Positions 18,164 through 26,644 of a stretch of 64,000 nucleotides of DNA are shown piece by piece. The position numbers and the translations under genes were made by a program. The stretch is from Corallococcus sp. NCRR (GTDB taxonomy: Bacteria > Myxococcota > Myxococcia > Myxococcales > Myxococcaceae): positions 7,626,001-7,690,000 of the forward strand of contig NZ_CP114039.1 in assembly GCF_026965535.1 (NCBI RefSeq), written 5' to 3'. Positions within the stretch are counted from its first letter, which is position 1. Every line of letters starts with the position of its first letter. The notes beneath the pieces were generated by a model. It was not told the DNA's origin. It worked only from the letters and a program-made list of their open reading frames with translations, and searched no databases.

Positions 18164-19410
18164 TGGCCACCCGGCGCATCATCACCCTGCCCCCCACGCT
18201 CACCGGCGCGGACGCCGTCACCTTCGCGCGCGACGGCCTCCAGCGGGGCGCGGACGTCATCGAGGTGCGGACCGACCTGCATGCTCCCGGTGATATCGAT
18301 CCGGACGCGCTCGCCCGCGTGATGCCGCTGCTCGTCTCCGAGCGGGGCAAGCCGCTGCCCGCGCCGTGGATCCAGGCCGCGTGGCGCGTGGACCGCGACG
18401 TGGAGCGCGCGCAGGACATGGACGCGCCGCCAGGGAAGCTGCTCGCGTCACACCACGCGGAAGGTCCGCTGACGACGACGGAGGCGCTCCAGCGCTGGTC
18501 CCGCCCCATTCCGCCGGATGCGCTGGTGAAGCACGTGGAGCCCATGGACGGGCCCGCGCACCTGGAGGTGCTGCTCCAGACGCAGGCCGCATTGTCCCAG
18601 CGCTTTGGCGCCGAGCGCGTCACCGTGCTGGGCATGGGGCCGGTCGCCATCCCGGCGCGCGCGGTGCTCTCGCGCAGGAACGGCCTGGAGTACGTGGCCA
18701 TGGGTGGCCCGTGGACGGCGGCCCCGGGACAGCGCCTTCTGGACGACGTGGTGCGCGAGCACCGCAAGGCGAAGGATCCGCACGCGCCGCGCCTGGGCAT
18801 CCTGGGCACGGCCATTCCGCACTCGCGCTCGCCGCGCATCCACCGACAGCCGTTCGACCGCATCGACCTGGCCGAGGACGCGCCGGTGGAGGCGGTGGTG
18901 GACGCGCTCTTGCCGCACTACGCGGGCTTCGCCGTGACGAGCCCGTTCAAGATGCGGCTCGCGAAGCACACGGGCTCGTCGCTGGACGCCATCAACACGC
19001 TGGTGCGCCGGGGCTCGCGGTGGGAGTCCTTCAACACCGACACGGAAGGCGCGCGCGCGGTGCTGGAGCGCCTGGGCGCGAAGGACGTGTCGGTGCTGGG
19101 CGACGGCGGCTCCACGCAGGCCCTGCGGCTGGTGGCCGCTGAACATGGATTCGCCCTGCGGGTCGTGAAGCGCGCGGAGATACAAGCCCCGCTGTCCGGG
19201 GATTGGGTCTGGACATGGCCGGACCGCGTGGCCCCCCCCGAAAACCTGCGATTCCAGGGGGCACGCGTGGCGGTGATCGCATACGGTGCGCCCGGCCGGC
19301 GCGTCGCCGCGGAGATCGTTCGCCGCGGGGGCACCCCTCTCCTGCTAGGTGCGGCGTGGTTCGTCGCCCAGGCCCGGCGGCAGCGACAACTCTGGGAAAC
19401 GGCGACATGA
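18163..19410 (+). CDS. aroDE: Fused type I 3-dehydroquinate dehydratase / shikimate dehydrogenase
   Basis: One 415-residue chain performs two consecutive shikimate steps. Residues 1-205 form a type I dehydroquinase with E34 (IEVRTD), H97/H98 (LLASHHAEG), Schiff-base K123 (LVKHVEP) and a late APGQ. Residues 210-415 form an AroE unit: GILGTAIPHSRSPRIH, FAVTSPFK with catalytic K263, the AINTL loop, SFNTDTEG, then a nucleotide-binding loop LGDGGSTQA. Separate enzymes usually total about 520 residues, so this fusion is compact, and the AroE C-terminal half looks shortened. Coupled on both sides (TGATG with aroK, ATGA with aroC). The fusion is read straight from one uninterrupted frame. Confidence 0.92.
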   Translation: MATRRIITLPPTLTGADAVTFARDGLQRGADVIEVRTDLHAPGDIDPDALARVMPLLVSERGKPLPAPWIQAAWRVDRDVERAQDMDAPPGKLLASHHAEGPLTTTEALQRWSRPIPPDALVKHVEPMDGPAHLEVLLQTQAALSQRFGAERVTVLGMGPVAIPARAVLSRRNGLEYVAMGGPWTAAPGQRLLDDVVREHRKAKDPHAPRLGILGTAIPHSRSPRIHRQPFDRIDLAEDAPVEAVVDALLPHYAGFAVTSPFKMRLAKHTGSSLDAINTLVRRGSRWESFNTDTEGARAVLERLGAKDVSVLGDGGSTQALRLVAAEHGFALRVVKRAEIQAPLSGDWVWTWPDRVAPPENLRFQGARVAVIAYGAPGRRVAAEIVRRGGTPLLLGAAWFVAQARRQRQLWETAT

Positions 19411-20426
19411 ATACCTTTGGCACCCTCTTCCGGTTGACGACGTTCGGCGAAAGCCATGGCCCCGCGCTGGGCTCCGTCATCGACGGCTGCCCCGCGGGCG
19501 TTCCGCTCACGCGCGAGGTGATCCAGGCGGCCCTGGATCGCCGGCGTCCCGGGCAGTCCGCCCTGGTGACCCCGCGCAACGAGCCCGACACCGTGGAAAT
19601 CCTCTCCGGCGTCTTCCAGGACAAGACGCTGGGCACGCCCATCGCGGCCATCGTGCGCAACGCGAACCAGCGCTCGCAGGACTACAACCAGCTGGCCAGC
19701 GTGGACCGGCCGGGTCACGCGGACGCCGTGTGGCGCGAGCGCTACAAGCACCGCGACCACCGGGGCGGCGGCCGCACCAGCGGACGTGAGACGCTCTGCC
19801 GCGTCATCGGCGGCGCCATCGCGGAGGCGTACCTCGCGCGCGACCTGCCCTCCATCAGCACCGTGGCCTACGTCTCCCAGGTGGGCGAGCTGGTCGCGCC
19901 CGTTCCGGCGCCGGGCCTCACCCGCGCCATGGTGGACGCGCACCCCACCCGCTGCCCGGATGAAGCCGTCCGTGAAGAGATGGCCCGGCAGATCCTCGCC
20001 GCGAAGGAGGCTGGCGACAGCCTGGGCGGATCCATCGACGTGCGCGTGGAGGGCCTGCCCGTCGGCCTGGGCGAGCCCATCTTCGGCAAGCTGAAGGCGC
20101 TCATCGCGCAGGCGCTGGGCAGCATCGGCGCCGTCACCGGTGTCATGTGGGGTCCGCCGGATCTGCTCCAGCGCATCGGCCAGCCCGGCACGAAGTTCCA
20201 CTCCGTGAAGGACGCGTACGGCGGCATCCAGGGTGGGCTCGCCAACGGTGAGCCCATGCAGGTGCGCGCCTTCTTCAAGCCGCCCGCGACGCTGGCGGAT
20301 CACGCCAAGGGCGGCCGTCACGACCCGTGCATCATGCCCCGCGCCGTCCCGGTGCTGGAGGCCATGGTGTCGCTCGTCATCGCCGACCTCGTCCAGCAAC
20401 TCAACGCCCGCCCCCACTCCGCATGA
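19407..20426 (+). CDS. aroC: Chorismate synthase
   Basis: 339 residues, FMN-dependent enzyme that converts EPSP to chorismate. The N-terminal signature FGTLFRLTTFGESHGPALG, DRPGHADAVWRERYKHRDHRGGGRTSGRET and HAKGGRHDPCIMPRAVPVLE cover the flavin and substrate sites, including two conserved His. Overlaps aroDE and aroB by ATGA at each end. Confidence 0.97.
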   Translation: MNTFGTLFRLTTFGESHGPALGSVIDGCPAGVPLTREVIQAALDRRRPGQSALVTPRNEPDTVEILSGVFQDKTLGTPIAAIVRNANQRSQDYNQLASVDRPGHADAVWRERYKHRDHRGGGRTSGRETLCRVIGGAIAEAYLARDLPSISTVAYVSQVGELVAPVPAPGLTRAMVDAHPTRCPDEAVREEMARQILAAKEAGDSLGGSIDVRVEGLPVGLGEPIFGKLKALIAQALGSIGAVTGVMWGPPDLLQRIGQPGTKFHSVKDAYGGIQGGLANGEPMQVRAFFKPPATLADHAKGGRHDPCIMPRAVPVLEAMVSLVIADLVQQLNARPHSA

Positions 20427-21493
20427 GCCCGCTTCCTCCCGGTTCCTACCGCCCCCCCAACGACCGCTGGGGTTCCTTCACGAAGCTCGTCGCCAGGCTG
20501 CCCGAGGGCAGCGTCGCCGTGGTGGACCGCACCGTCGCGAAGTTCCACCCCACGCTCCTCCCCGCCATCGAGGCCCGCAAGCCCCGCGCCATCATCCAGC
20601 TGGTCGGCGGTGAGCGTGCCAAGAGCCTCATCTCGCTCCACAAGGTGCTCACGGGCGGCATCAACCTGCCGCGCTCCGGCACGCTCGTCGCCGTGGGCGG
20701 AGGCACCGTGGGCGACGTGGCCACCGTGGCCGCGCACCTGCTCAAGCGTGGCGTGCGGCTGTTGCAGGTGCCCACCACGCTGCTCGCGGCGGTGGACAGC
20801 AGCCTGGGCGGCAAGGGCGCGGTGGACCTCGTCGTGCGCGGCCGCGTGGTGAAGAACCCCGCGGGCGTCTTCCACTACGCGGACGAGACGTGGCTGTGCC
20901 CGGAGCTGTACGCCACGCTGTCCGACGCGCAGGTGCGCGAGGGCTCCATCGAGGCGTGGAAGATGGTCGCGTCGCTGGATGCGTCCCTCTTCAAGCGCTA
21001 CGTGCGCACGCCTCCGAAGCTGGAGAAGCTGGTGAAGGACGCGCGCGGCCTGAAGGAGGACGTCTGCGCGAAGGACCCGTACGAGCATCAGGGCCTGCGC
21101 CGCGTGCTCAACTTCGGCCACACCTTCGGACACGTGCTGGAGAGCCTGTCGCGCTTCAAGCTGTCTCACGGCGACGCGGTGGGCCTGGGCATCCTCTGGG
21201 CCCTGGACGTGGGCCGGCACCTGGGCATCACGCCGGAGCCCGTGGCGCATGACGTGGAGCGCGCGCTGGCCCGGGGCCCGGGGGTGCTCGGACGCGACCG
21301 CGCCGCGGAGATCGCCCAGCGCGCGCCGCTGAAGGACGTGGTCGCGCTGCTGGACGCCGACAAGAAGGCCGGCGCCAACGGCGAGCTGCGCATGGTGCTG
21401 CTCACCGCCGTGGGCACCGCCGAGGTCGTGGATGTGATGCCGAAGACGTGGCGGGCCCTGTGGCCCGCCTGGACCCGTGGAGCCCGCCCGTGA
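20423..21493 (+). CDS. aroB: 3-Dehydroquinate synthase
   Basis: 356 residues, NAD- and Zn-dependent carbacycle-forming enzyme. AVGGGTVGDVATVAA is the NAD-binding motif and QVPTTLLAAVDSSLGGKGAVDL the substrate loop. The zinc ligands are in REGSIEAWKM (Glu), LNFGHTFGHVLE (His) and KLSHGDAVGLG (His). Start ATG 20423 overlaps the aroC stop as ATGA. The nucleotide-binding N-terminus is slightly short compared with E. coli AroB. Confidence 0.95.
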   Translation: MSPLPPGSYRPPNDRWGSFTKLVARLPEGSVAVVDRTVAKFHPTLLPAIEARKPRAIIQLVGGERAKSLISLHKVLTGGINLPRSGTLVAVGGGTVGDVATVAAHLLKRGVRLLQVPTTLLAAVDSSLGGKGAVDLVVRGRVVKNPAGVFHYADETWLCPELYATLSDAQVREGSIEAWKMVASLDASLFKRYVRTPPKLEKLVKDARGLKEDVCAKDPYEHQGLRRVLNFGHTFGHVLESLSRFKLSHGDAVGLGILWALDVGRHLGITPEPVAHDVERALARGPGVLGRDRAAEIAQRAPLKDVVALLDADKKAGANGELRMVLLTAVGTAEVVDVMPKTWRALWPAWTRGARP

Positions 21494-22785
21494 GCCACGC
21501 CTCTCCGAACCGCCTCACCGTCGACCCGAGCGCCTTGAGCGCCTCACCGCTCACCCCGCCCGTGTCGAAGTCGGACGCCCAGCGAGCCCTGGTGTTGGGA
21601 CACCTCACGGGCGCCTGGCCGCTGCCGTCGGTGCAGGCGGAATCGGACGAGGACCTCCCCGCCGACGTGCGCGTGCTGCGCCGGGGCGTGGAGGCCCTGC
21701 GCCTTCCCGCGGGCCCCGTGCGCGACGTGGACTGCGCGGACGGAGGTGCTCCGTTCCGCATCCTCGTCACGCAGGCCGCGGTGACGCCCGGCGCGCGCGT
21801 GCGCTTCACCGGCACCCCCCGCCTGGGCGAGCGCCCGCACGGCCCGCTCTTCACGTCGCTGAAACAGGCCCTGGGCCCCGCGGGCCTCACGCTCACCGAG
21901 GGCACCCCGTGGCCGGTGGAGCTGCACGCGCCCCAGGACACGACGAAGGTGCCGCCGGTGTTCCGCGTGCCGGGCGCGCAGAGCAGCCAGTACGCCTCCA
22001 GCCTGCTGTTGGGCTGCGCCGAGCGCTTCCTCCGGGAGAAGCGCTCGTGGAGCGTGGAGATCGAAGGCACGCTCACCAGCGCCGGCTACATGGACCTCAC
22101 GGTGGCGTGGCTGCGCCGCTTCGGCTTCACCGTGGAACAGTCCGAAGGTCACTACTCCGTCACGGGGTATCAGGCGCCCGAATCCGTCCCATCACTGCCG
22201 GGCGACTGGTCGTCGCTGGGCTACCTGGTGCTCATCGCCTGGCGCACGGGCGGCACGGCGGAGCGCGCGGAGCCCCAGAGCGCCCACCCGGACCAGGCGA
22301 TCCTCCGGCTGGCCGCTGAAGTGGGCCTGAAGATGCTCCCGTCGGGCGCGCCCAACACCTGGCGCTTCGAGGGTGAGGCCACGGGCGAGCTGCGCGCGAC
22401 GGGCAAGGAGTGCCCGGACCTGCTGCCCACGCTGGCGGCGCTCGCGTGCGTGCTGCCCCGGCCCACCACGCTCAGCGACGTGGGCATCCTGCGGGTCAAG
22501 GAGAGCGACCGGCTGGAGGGCATCCGCACGTTGGTGTCCGCCTACGGCGGCACCACGGAGCTGTCGGCCGGAGCCGACAGTGAGACGCTCCGCATCGTCC
22601 CTCCGAAGGTGAAGCCCGCGCGCTTCGCCATGGACAGCCGGGGTGACCACCGCCTGGCGATGTCAGCGGCCACCCTGTGTGTGCTGTCCGGGGTGCCTCT
22701 GGATCTGACGGGGCCGGAGTGCGTGGAGAAGAGCTTCCCGGGCTTCTGGCGGCAGCTCGCGCGGGCCGGCGTCCGCTATTCCTGA
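21490..22785 (+). CDS. aroA: EPSP synthase (3-phosphoshikimate 1-carboxyvinyltransferase)
   Basis: 431 residues from GTG 21490, which overlaps the aroB stop (GTGA). PPVSKSDAQRALVLGHL corresponds to the S3P-binding KSxxxR motif, and DCADGGAPFRILVT replaces the usual LxNxGTxxR segment. VKESDRLEGI and DSRGDHRLAMSAAT are the C-terminal catalytic motifs. The PEP-loop sequence DGGAPFR differs from the E. coli NAGTAMR and from the usual class II sequence, so it is an unusual EPSP synthase. Last gene of the aro operon. Confidence 0.92.
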   Translation: MSHASPNRLTVDPSALSASPLTPPVSKSDAQRALVLGHLTGAWPLPSVQAESDEDLPADVRVLRRGVEALRLPAGPVRDVDCADGGAPFRILVTQAAVTPGARVRFTGTPRLGERPHGPLFTSLKQALGPAGLTLTEGTPWPVELHAPQDTTKVPPVFRVPGAQSSQYASSLLLGCAERFLREKRSWSVEIEGTLTSAGYMDLTVAWLRRFGFTVEQSEGHYSVTGYQAPESVPSLPGDWSSLGYLVLIAWRTGGTAERAEPQSAHPDQAILRLAAEVGLKMLPSGAPNTWRFEGEATGELRATGKECPDLLPTLAALACVLPRPTTLSDVGILRVKESDRLEGIRTLVSAYGGTTELSAGADSETLRIVPPKVKPARFAMDSRGDHRLAMSAATLCVLSGVPLDLTGPECVEKSFPGFWRQLARAGVRYS

Positions 22786-22871
22786 GCGGGCGCGCGGACC
22801 GGAAACTTCGCCTCTAAGACTTATCGTTCTTTTTTGTTGAAAGCGTCCTCCGCCCTGTGAAATCTCCGCCC

Positions 22872-24167
22872 ATGCCCAAGGACACGCTGACCGTCACCGA
22901 CAATCGGACCGGGAAGACGTACGAGATCCCGATCGAGAACGGCTGTATCCGCACCCCCGACCTGCGCCAGATCAAGACCGGCAGCGATGACTTCGGTCTG
23001 ATGGGTTACGACCCCGCGTTCCTGAACACGGCGAACTGTAAGAGCGCCATCACGTTCATCGACGGCGACAAGGGCATCCTGGAGTACCGCGGCTACCCCA
23101 TCGAGCAGCTCGCGGAGAAGTCCTCCTTCCTGGAGGTGGCCTACCTGCTGCTGAAGGGCCAGCTGCCCACGCAGAAGGAGCTGGAGAACTTCACGTTCAA
23201 CGTGACCCACCACACGCTGGTGCACGAGAACATCAAGTCCTTCATCGACGGGTTCCGCTACGACGCGCACCCCATGGCGATGCTGGGCTCCACGGTGGCG
23301 GCGCTGTCCGCGTTCTACCCGGACGCGAAGAACATCAAGGACGCGCGCAGCCGTGAGATCCAGATCACGCGCCTCATCGCGAAGATGCCCACCCTGGCCG
23401 CGTTCTCGTACCGCCACGCCATGGGCCTGCCGTTCGTCTACCCGGACAACGACCTGTCCTACGTCGCCAACTTCCTGGCGATGATCAAGCGCATCGGCAC
23501 GAGCGCCTTCAAGGTGCACCCCACGCTGGAGAAGGCGCTGGACGTGCTCTTCATCCTGCACGCGGACCACGAGCAGAACTGCTCCACCACGTCCGTGCGC
23601 ACGGTGGGCTCGTCGCAGGTGGACCCCTACTCCGCGGTCGCCGCGGGCGTGGGCGCGCTCTACGGCCCGCTGCACGGCGGCGCCAACGAGGCGGTGCTCC
23701 GCATGCTCCGCGAGATTGGCAGCAAGGCCAACATCCCGGAGTTCATCAAGCAGGTGAAGGGCGGCGAGGGCGAGAAGAAGCTCATGGGCTTCGGCCACCG
23801 CGTCTACAAGTCCTACGACCCGCGCGCGAAGGTCATCAAGCGCGTGGCGGATGAAGTGTTCGACGTGACGGGCAAGAACCCGCTGCTGGAGATCGCCCTC
23901 GAACTGGAGCGCATCGCGCTCGAGGACGAGTACTTCGTGAAGCGCAAGCTGTACCCCAACGTCGACTTCTACTCGGGCCTCATCTACGAGGCGATGGGCT
24001 TCCAGGCGGAGATGTTCCCCGTCCTGTTCGCCATCCCCCGCACGGTGGGCTGGTGCGCGCAGTGGGAGGAGATGGTGACGGACAACGAGCAGAAGATCGC
24101 CCGTCCCCGCCAGGTCTTCACCGGCGCCGCGCGCCGCGACTACGTGGCGCAGGACAAGCGCAAGTAG
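22872..24167 (+). CDS. gltA: Citrate synthase
   Basis: 431 residues, hexameric-type bacterial citrate synthase. HADHEQNCSTTSVR and GALYGPLHGGANEAVLRML carry the two catalytic His, GFGHRVYKSYDPRAKV the citrate-binding region, and DFYSGLIYEAMGF the catalytic Asp. Start ATG 22872 preferred; a GTG at 22857 is in frame. The 85-bp upstream gap contains a T-rich stretch (TTCTTTTTTGTTG near 22826) that may end the aro transcript or form part of the gltA promoter. Followed by a strong terminator. Confidence 0.96.
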   Translation: MPKDTLTVTDNRTGKTYEIPIENGCIRTPDLRQIKTGSDDFGLMGYDPAFLNTANCKSAITFIDGDKGILEYRGYPIEQLAEKSSFLEVAYLLLKGQLPTQKELENFTFNVTHHTLVHENIKSFIDGFRYDAHPMAMLGSTVAALSAFYPDAKNIKDARSREIQITRLIAKMPTLAAFSYRHAMGLPFVYPDNDLSYVANFLAMIKRIGTSAFKVHPTLEKALDVLFILHADHEQNCSTTSVRTVGSSQVDPYSAVAAGVGALYGPLHGGANEAVLRMLREIGSKANIPEFIKQVKGGEGEKKLMGFGHRVYKSYDPRAKVIKRVADEVFDVTGKNPLLEIALELERIALEDEYFVKRKLYPNVDFYSGLIYEAMGFQAEMFPVLFAIPRTVGWCAQWEEMVTDNEQKIARPRQVFTGAARRDYVAQDKRK

Positions 24168-24196
24168 CCACCGGCTGCACAGGCCGCTGAAGCACG

Positions 24197-24236
24197 AAGG
24201 GGCGTAGGACTCGAAGCTCGGGTCCCTACGCCCCTT
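24197..24236. terminator. Terminator between gltA and the acyl-CoA ligase
   Basis: AAGGGGCGTAGG pairs perfectly with CCTACGCCCCTT over 12 bp around a 16-nt loop. It lies between two convergent genes and, being symmetrical with A and T at the outer ends, can act in both directions. Confidence 0.75.
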
Positions 24237-24245
24237 TCGCTTTGC

Positions 24246-26063
24246 CTAGCCGTGGGCGGCGACGGCCCCCGGCTCGCGGTAGAGCGCTTCGATGACGTCC
24301 GCGTACTTCTGCTCCACCACCTTGCGGCGCATCTTCATGCTGGGCGTGAGCTCCCCGCCGTCGATGGAGAACTCCCCCGTCAGCACGCGGAAGCGCTTGA
24401 TGGTCTCGAAGCGCGACAGCTTCGGGTTCACCTCCCGCTCGAAGGACTCCTGCAGGTGCTGCTGGAGCCGCGCGTCGTTCACCAGCGTGGCCACGTCCTC
24501 CGGCCAGCCCTTCTCCCGCGCCAGCTTCCGCACCCGGTCCGGCTCCAGCGTCACCAGCGCCACCAGGTAGTTGCGCCTATCGCCCACCACCAGCGCGTGC
24601 CCCACCGGGGACACGGCCTTGAGCAGCTCTTCGATGTTGGCGGGGGACGTCTTCTTGCCGCCGGAGGTGACGATGATCTCCTTCTTGCGCCCGGTGATGC
24701 GCAGGAAGCCCTCGGAGTCCAGCTGCCCCACGTCACCCGAGTGCAGCCACCCGTCCGCCAGCAGCTCCTGCGTGGCCTCCGGGTTGCGGTGGTAGCCCAG
24801 GCACACGTTGCCGCCCTTCACGAGGATCTCCCCGTCCTCCGCGATGCGCACCTCCACGCCCAGCATGGGGCGGCCCACCGTGCCCAGCCGGGCACACTCG
24901 GGGGTGCTCACCGTGGCGGGGCCGGACACCTCCGTCATGCCCCAGACCTCCAGGAGGACGACGTCGATGGAGGCGAAGAAGTCCAGCACGTCCCGTCCAA
25001 TGGGCGCCGCGGAGGTGGAGAACAGCTTCGCCTTCTCCAGGCCGATGCGCGTCTTCAACGGCTGGAACACCAGCCGCTGGGCCAGCGCGAACTTGGCCTC
25101 CATGAACGACGGCACGCGCTCCTGGCTGAGGACGCGCGTGTTGCGCTCCAGCGCCGTGGCGCGGGCCCACTCCACCAGCCGGCGCTTCATGGGCGGCTGC
25201 GCGGCCAGGCCCTCCTCCGCCTTCGTCTTGAACTTCTCCCAGACGCGCGGCACGGCGAAGAAGAGGGTGGGACGCACCTCCGTGAGGTTCTTTCCCAGGG
25301 CGTCCAGCGAGTCCGCGAAGTACACCTGCATGCCCAGCAGCAGCGGGCTGTGCAGGGAGACGATCTGCTCCGCGACGTGGGACAGCGGCAGGTACGACAC
25401 CAGCCGCTCGTCCTCCATGTCCCGGAAGCCCAGGGTGTCGCCCAACTGCTTGGACGTCCAGGCGAGGTTGCGGTGGCTCAGGGCCACGCCCTTGGGCTGG
25501 CCGGTCGTCCCAGACGTGTAGATGAGCGTGGCCAGCGCGTCCGGGTGGAGCGCGTGGACGCCGTCCCAGTAGGGGGCTTCATCCGCGTTCGCGCCGGAGG
25601 TCAGCACGTCCGCGTAGCGCAGCACGCCCTCGGGCAGCGGGGTGGGCGCGTCCACCACGATGAGGTGCTTGAGCGCGGGCAGCCGCTTCTGGACCTCCAG
25701 GCCGGTGGCCAGGTGCTTCGCGTTCTCCACCAGCAGGAAGCGGGCCTCACAGTGGCCCAGGATGTAGACGAGCTGATCCACGCTGCTGGTGGTGTAGAGC
25801 CCCACCGGCACGCCGCCCAGGGCCATGGCCCCCAGGTCCGCGACGTGCCACGCCTCGCGGTTGAAGCTCAGGATGCCCAGCGGGTCGCCGTCCTGGAACC
25901 CCAGCGCGTGCAGCCCCAGGGCGAAGCGCTTGACGCGCTGGGCATAGTCGAACCACGAGGTGGGGACATAGGCGCCTCCATGGCGGGACCAGAGCGCCGG
26001 GCGGTGTTCCAGCCGCGCGGCCTGGTCATGGAGCGCATGCAGCATCGTCTTGGGCAGGTCCAT
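24246..26063 (-). CDS. Long-chain fatty acid-CoA ligase (FACS/AMP-dependent)
   Basis: 605 residues; class I adenylate-forming enzyme activating fatty acids to acyl-CoA. IYTSGTTGQPKGVALSH is the ATP P-loop, LLEVWGMTEVSG the A5 motif, DGWLHSGDVGQLDSEGFLRITGRKKEIIVTSGGKKTSP the long A7/A8 FACS region, and the end contains LTPSMKMRRK with the catalytic Lys. Its length and the GRKKEIIVTSGGK variant place it with the FadD15/ACSBG-type long-chain ligases. Predicted peripheral membrane association. Stand-alone gene, divergent from the zinc-ribbon gene. Confidence 0.92.
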   Translation of the reverse strand: MDLPKTMLHALHDQAARLEHRPALWSRHGGAYVPTSWFDYAQRVKRFALGLHALGFQDGDPLGILSFNREAWHVADLGAMALGGVPVGLYTTSSVDQLVYILGHCEARFLLVENAKHLATGLEVQKRLPALKHLIVVDAPTPLPEGVLRYADVLTSGANADEAPYWDGVHALHPDALATLIYTSGTTGQPKGVALSHRNLAWTSKQLGDTLGFRDMEDERLVSYLPLSHVAEQIVSLHSPLLLGMQVYFADSLDALGKNLTEVRPTLFFAVPRVWEKFKTKAEEGLAAQPPMKRRLVEWARATALERNTRVLSQERVPSFMEAKFALAQRLVFQPLKTRIGLEKAKLFSTSAAPIGRDVLDFFASIDVVLLEVWGMTEVSGPATVSTPECARLGTVGRPMLGVEVRIAEDGEILVKGGNVCLGYHRNPEATQELLADGWLHSGDVGQLDSEGFLRITGRKKEIIVTSGGKKTSPANIEELLKAVSPVGHALVVGDRRNYLVALVTLEPDRVRKLAREKGWPEDVATLVNDARLQQHLQESFEREVNPKLSRFETIKRFRVLTGEFSIDGGELTPSMKMRRKVVEQKYADVIEALYREPGAVAAHG

Positions 26064-26118
26064 CTGGCGAAACGTAGTGGAAGCTCCCCGCTCGTTCCAT
26101 GTCCCCCCGTCTCAGGCG

Positions 26119-26148
26119 TTGACAGCATGTTCACCGGCTTTGTATGCC
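26119..26148 (+). promoter_or_regulatory. Promoter of the acidic zinc-ribbon gene
   Basis: Perfect TTGACA (26119-26124), 18 nt, TATGCC (26143-26148). The predicted +1 at 26154-26156 is only a few nt before ATG 26159, implying a leaderless or near-leaderless message and excluding the upstream ATG at 26144. Confidence 0.5.
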
Positions 26149-26158
26149 GCGCCCGACC

Positions 26159-26515
26159 ATGAGCATCGACTTCACCTGTCAGAAGTGCGAGGCCAGCTTC
26201 GAGTTGGAAGCCCAGGACCTCATCGAGGGGACGGAGAAGATTGTCTGCCCCCACTGCGACGCGAAGGCGCCCGCGAACCTCTCCGAGGACTTCGTCGCCG
26301 CGCTCACGGAGATGCGCGCGCAGATCGCCACCCTGAGCAAGAAGTTCGCGGTGACGATGACGCTCGAAGCCGAGGAGCTCGAGGACGAACTCGACGACGA
26401 GGACGAAGACGAGGAGGAGTCCGACGAGGACGAGGACCTCGACGAGGACGACGACGACGAGGAGTCCGAGGACGACGAGGACTACGACGACGAGGAGTCC
26501 GAGGACGACCGCTAG
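26159..26515 (+). CDS. Zinc-ribbon protein with a long acidic tail
   Basis: 118 residues. The N-terminus MSIDFTCQKCEASFELEAQD has CxxC at residues 7-10 and a second CPHC about 25 residues later, forming a zinc ribbon of the MJ0042/FmdB kind. A helical linker follows, then about 45 residues made almost only of Asp and Glu (D/E runs from 26385). There is no Shine-Dalgarno sequence, consistent with the near-leaderless promoter. Function unknown; such acidic tails suggest contact with basic proteins, nucleic-acid-binding surfaces or ribosomes. The GAC/GAG-rich DNA is coding, not a repeat element. Confidence 0.75.
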   Translation: MSIDFTCQKCEASFELEAQDLIEGTEKIVCPHCDAKAPANLSEDFVAALTEMRAQIATLSKKFAVTMTLEAEELEDELDDEDEDEEESDEDEDLDEDDDDEESEDDEDYDDEESEDDR

Positions 26516-26644
26516 TCGCCTCGCGCCCCTTGTTCCCGGCTGCCCGCCTGCCCTCCTACCGGGTGGGCCAGGGCCCGGGGGCCGCTCGCGACGGCGCGGG
26601 GGCGGCGCCCTCCCGGTGAAGGGGGAGGTGCGTAGCTTAGGGAT

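Noticed and set aside
26385-26515. GAC/GAG-rich stretch that looks like a low-complexity or simple repeat.
   Set aside because: It is the in-frame coding sequence of the acidic tail of the zinc-ribbon protein; units are not regular enough for a repeat array.
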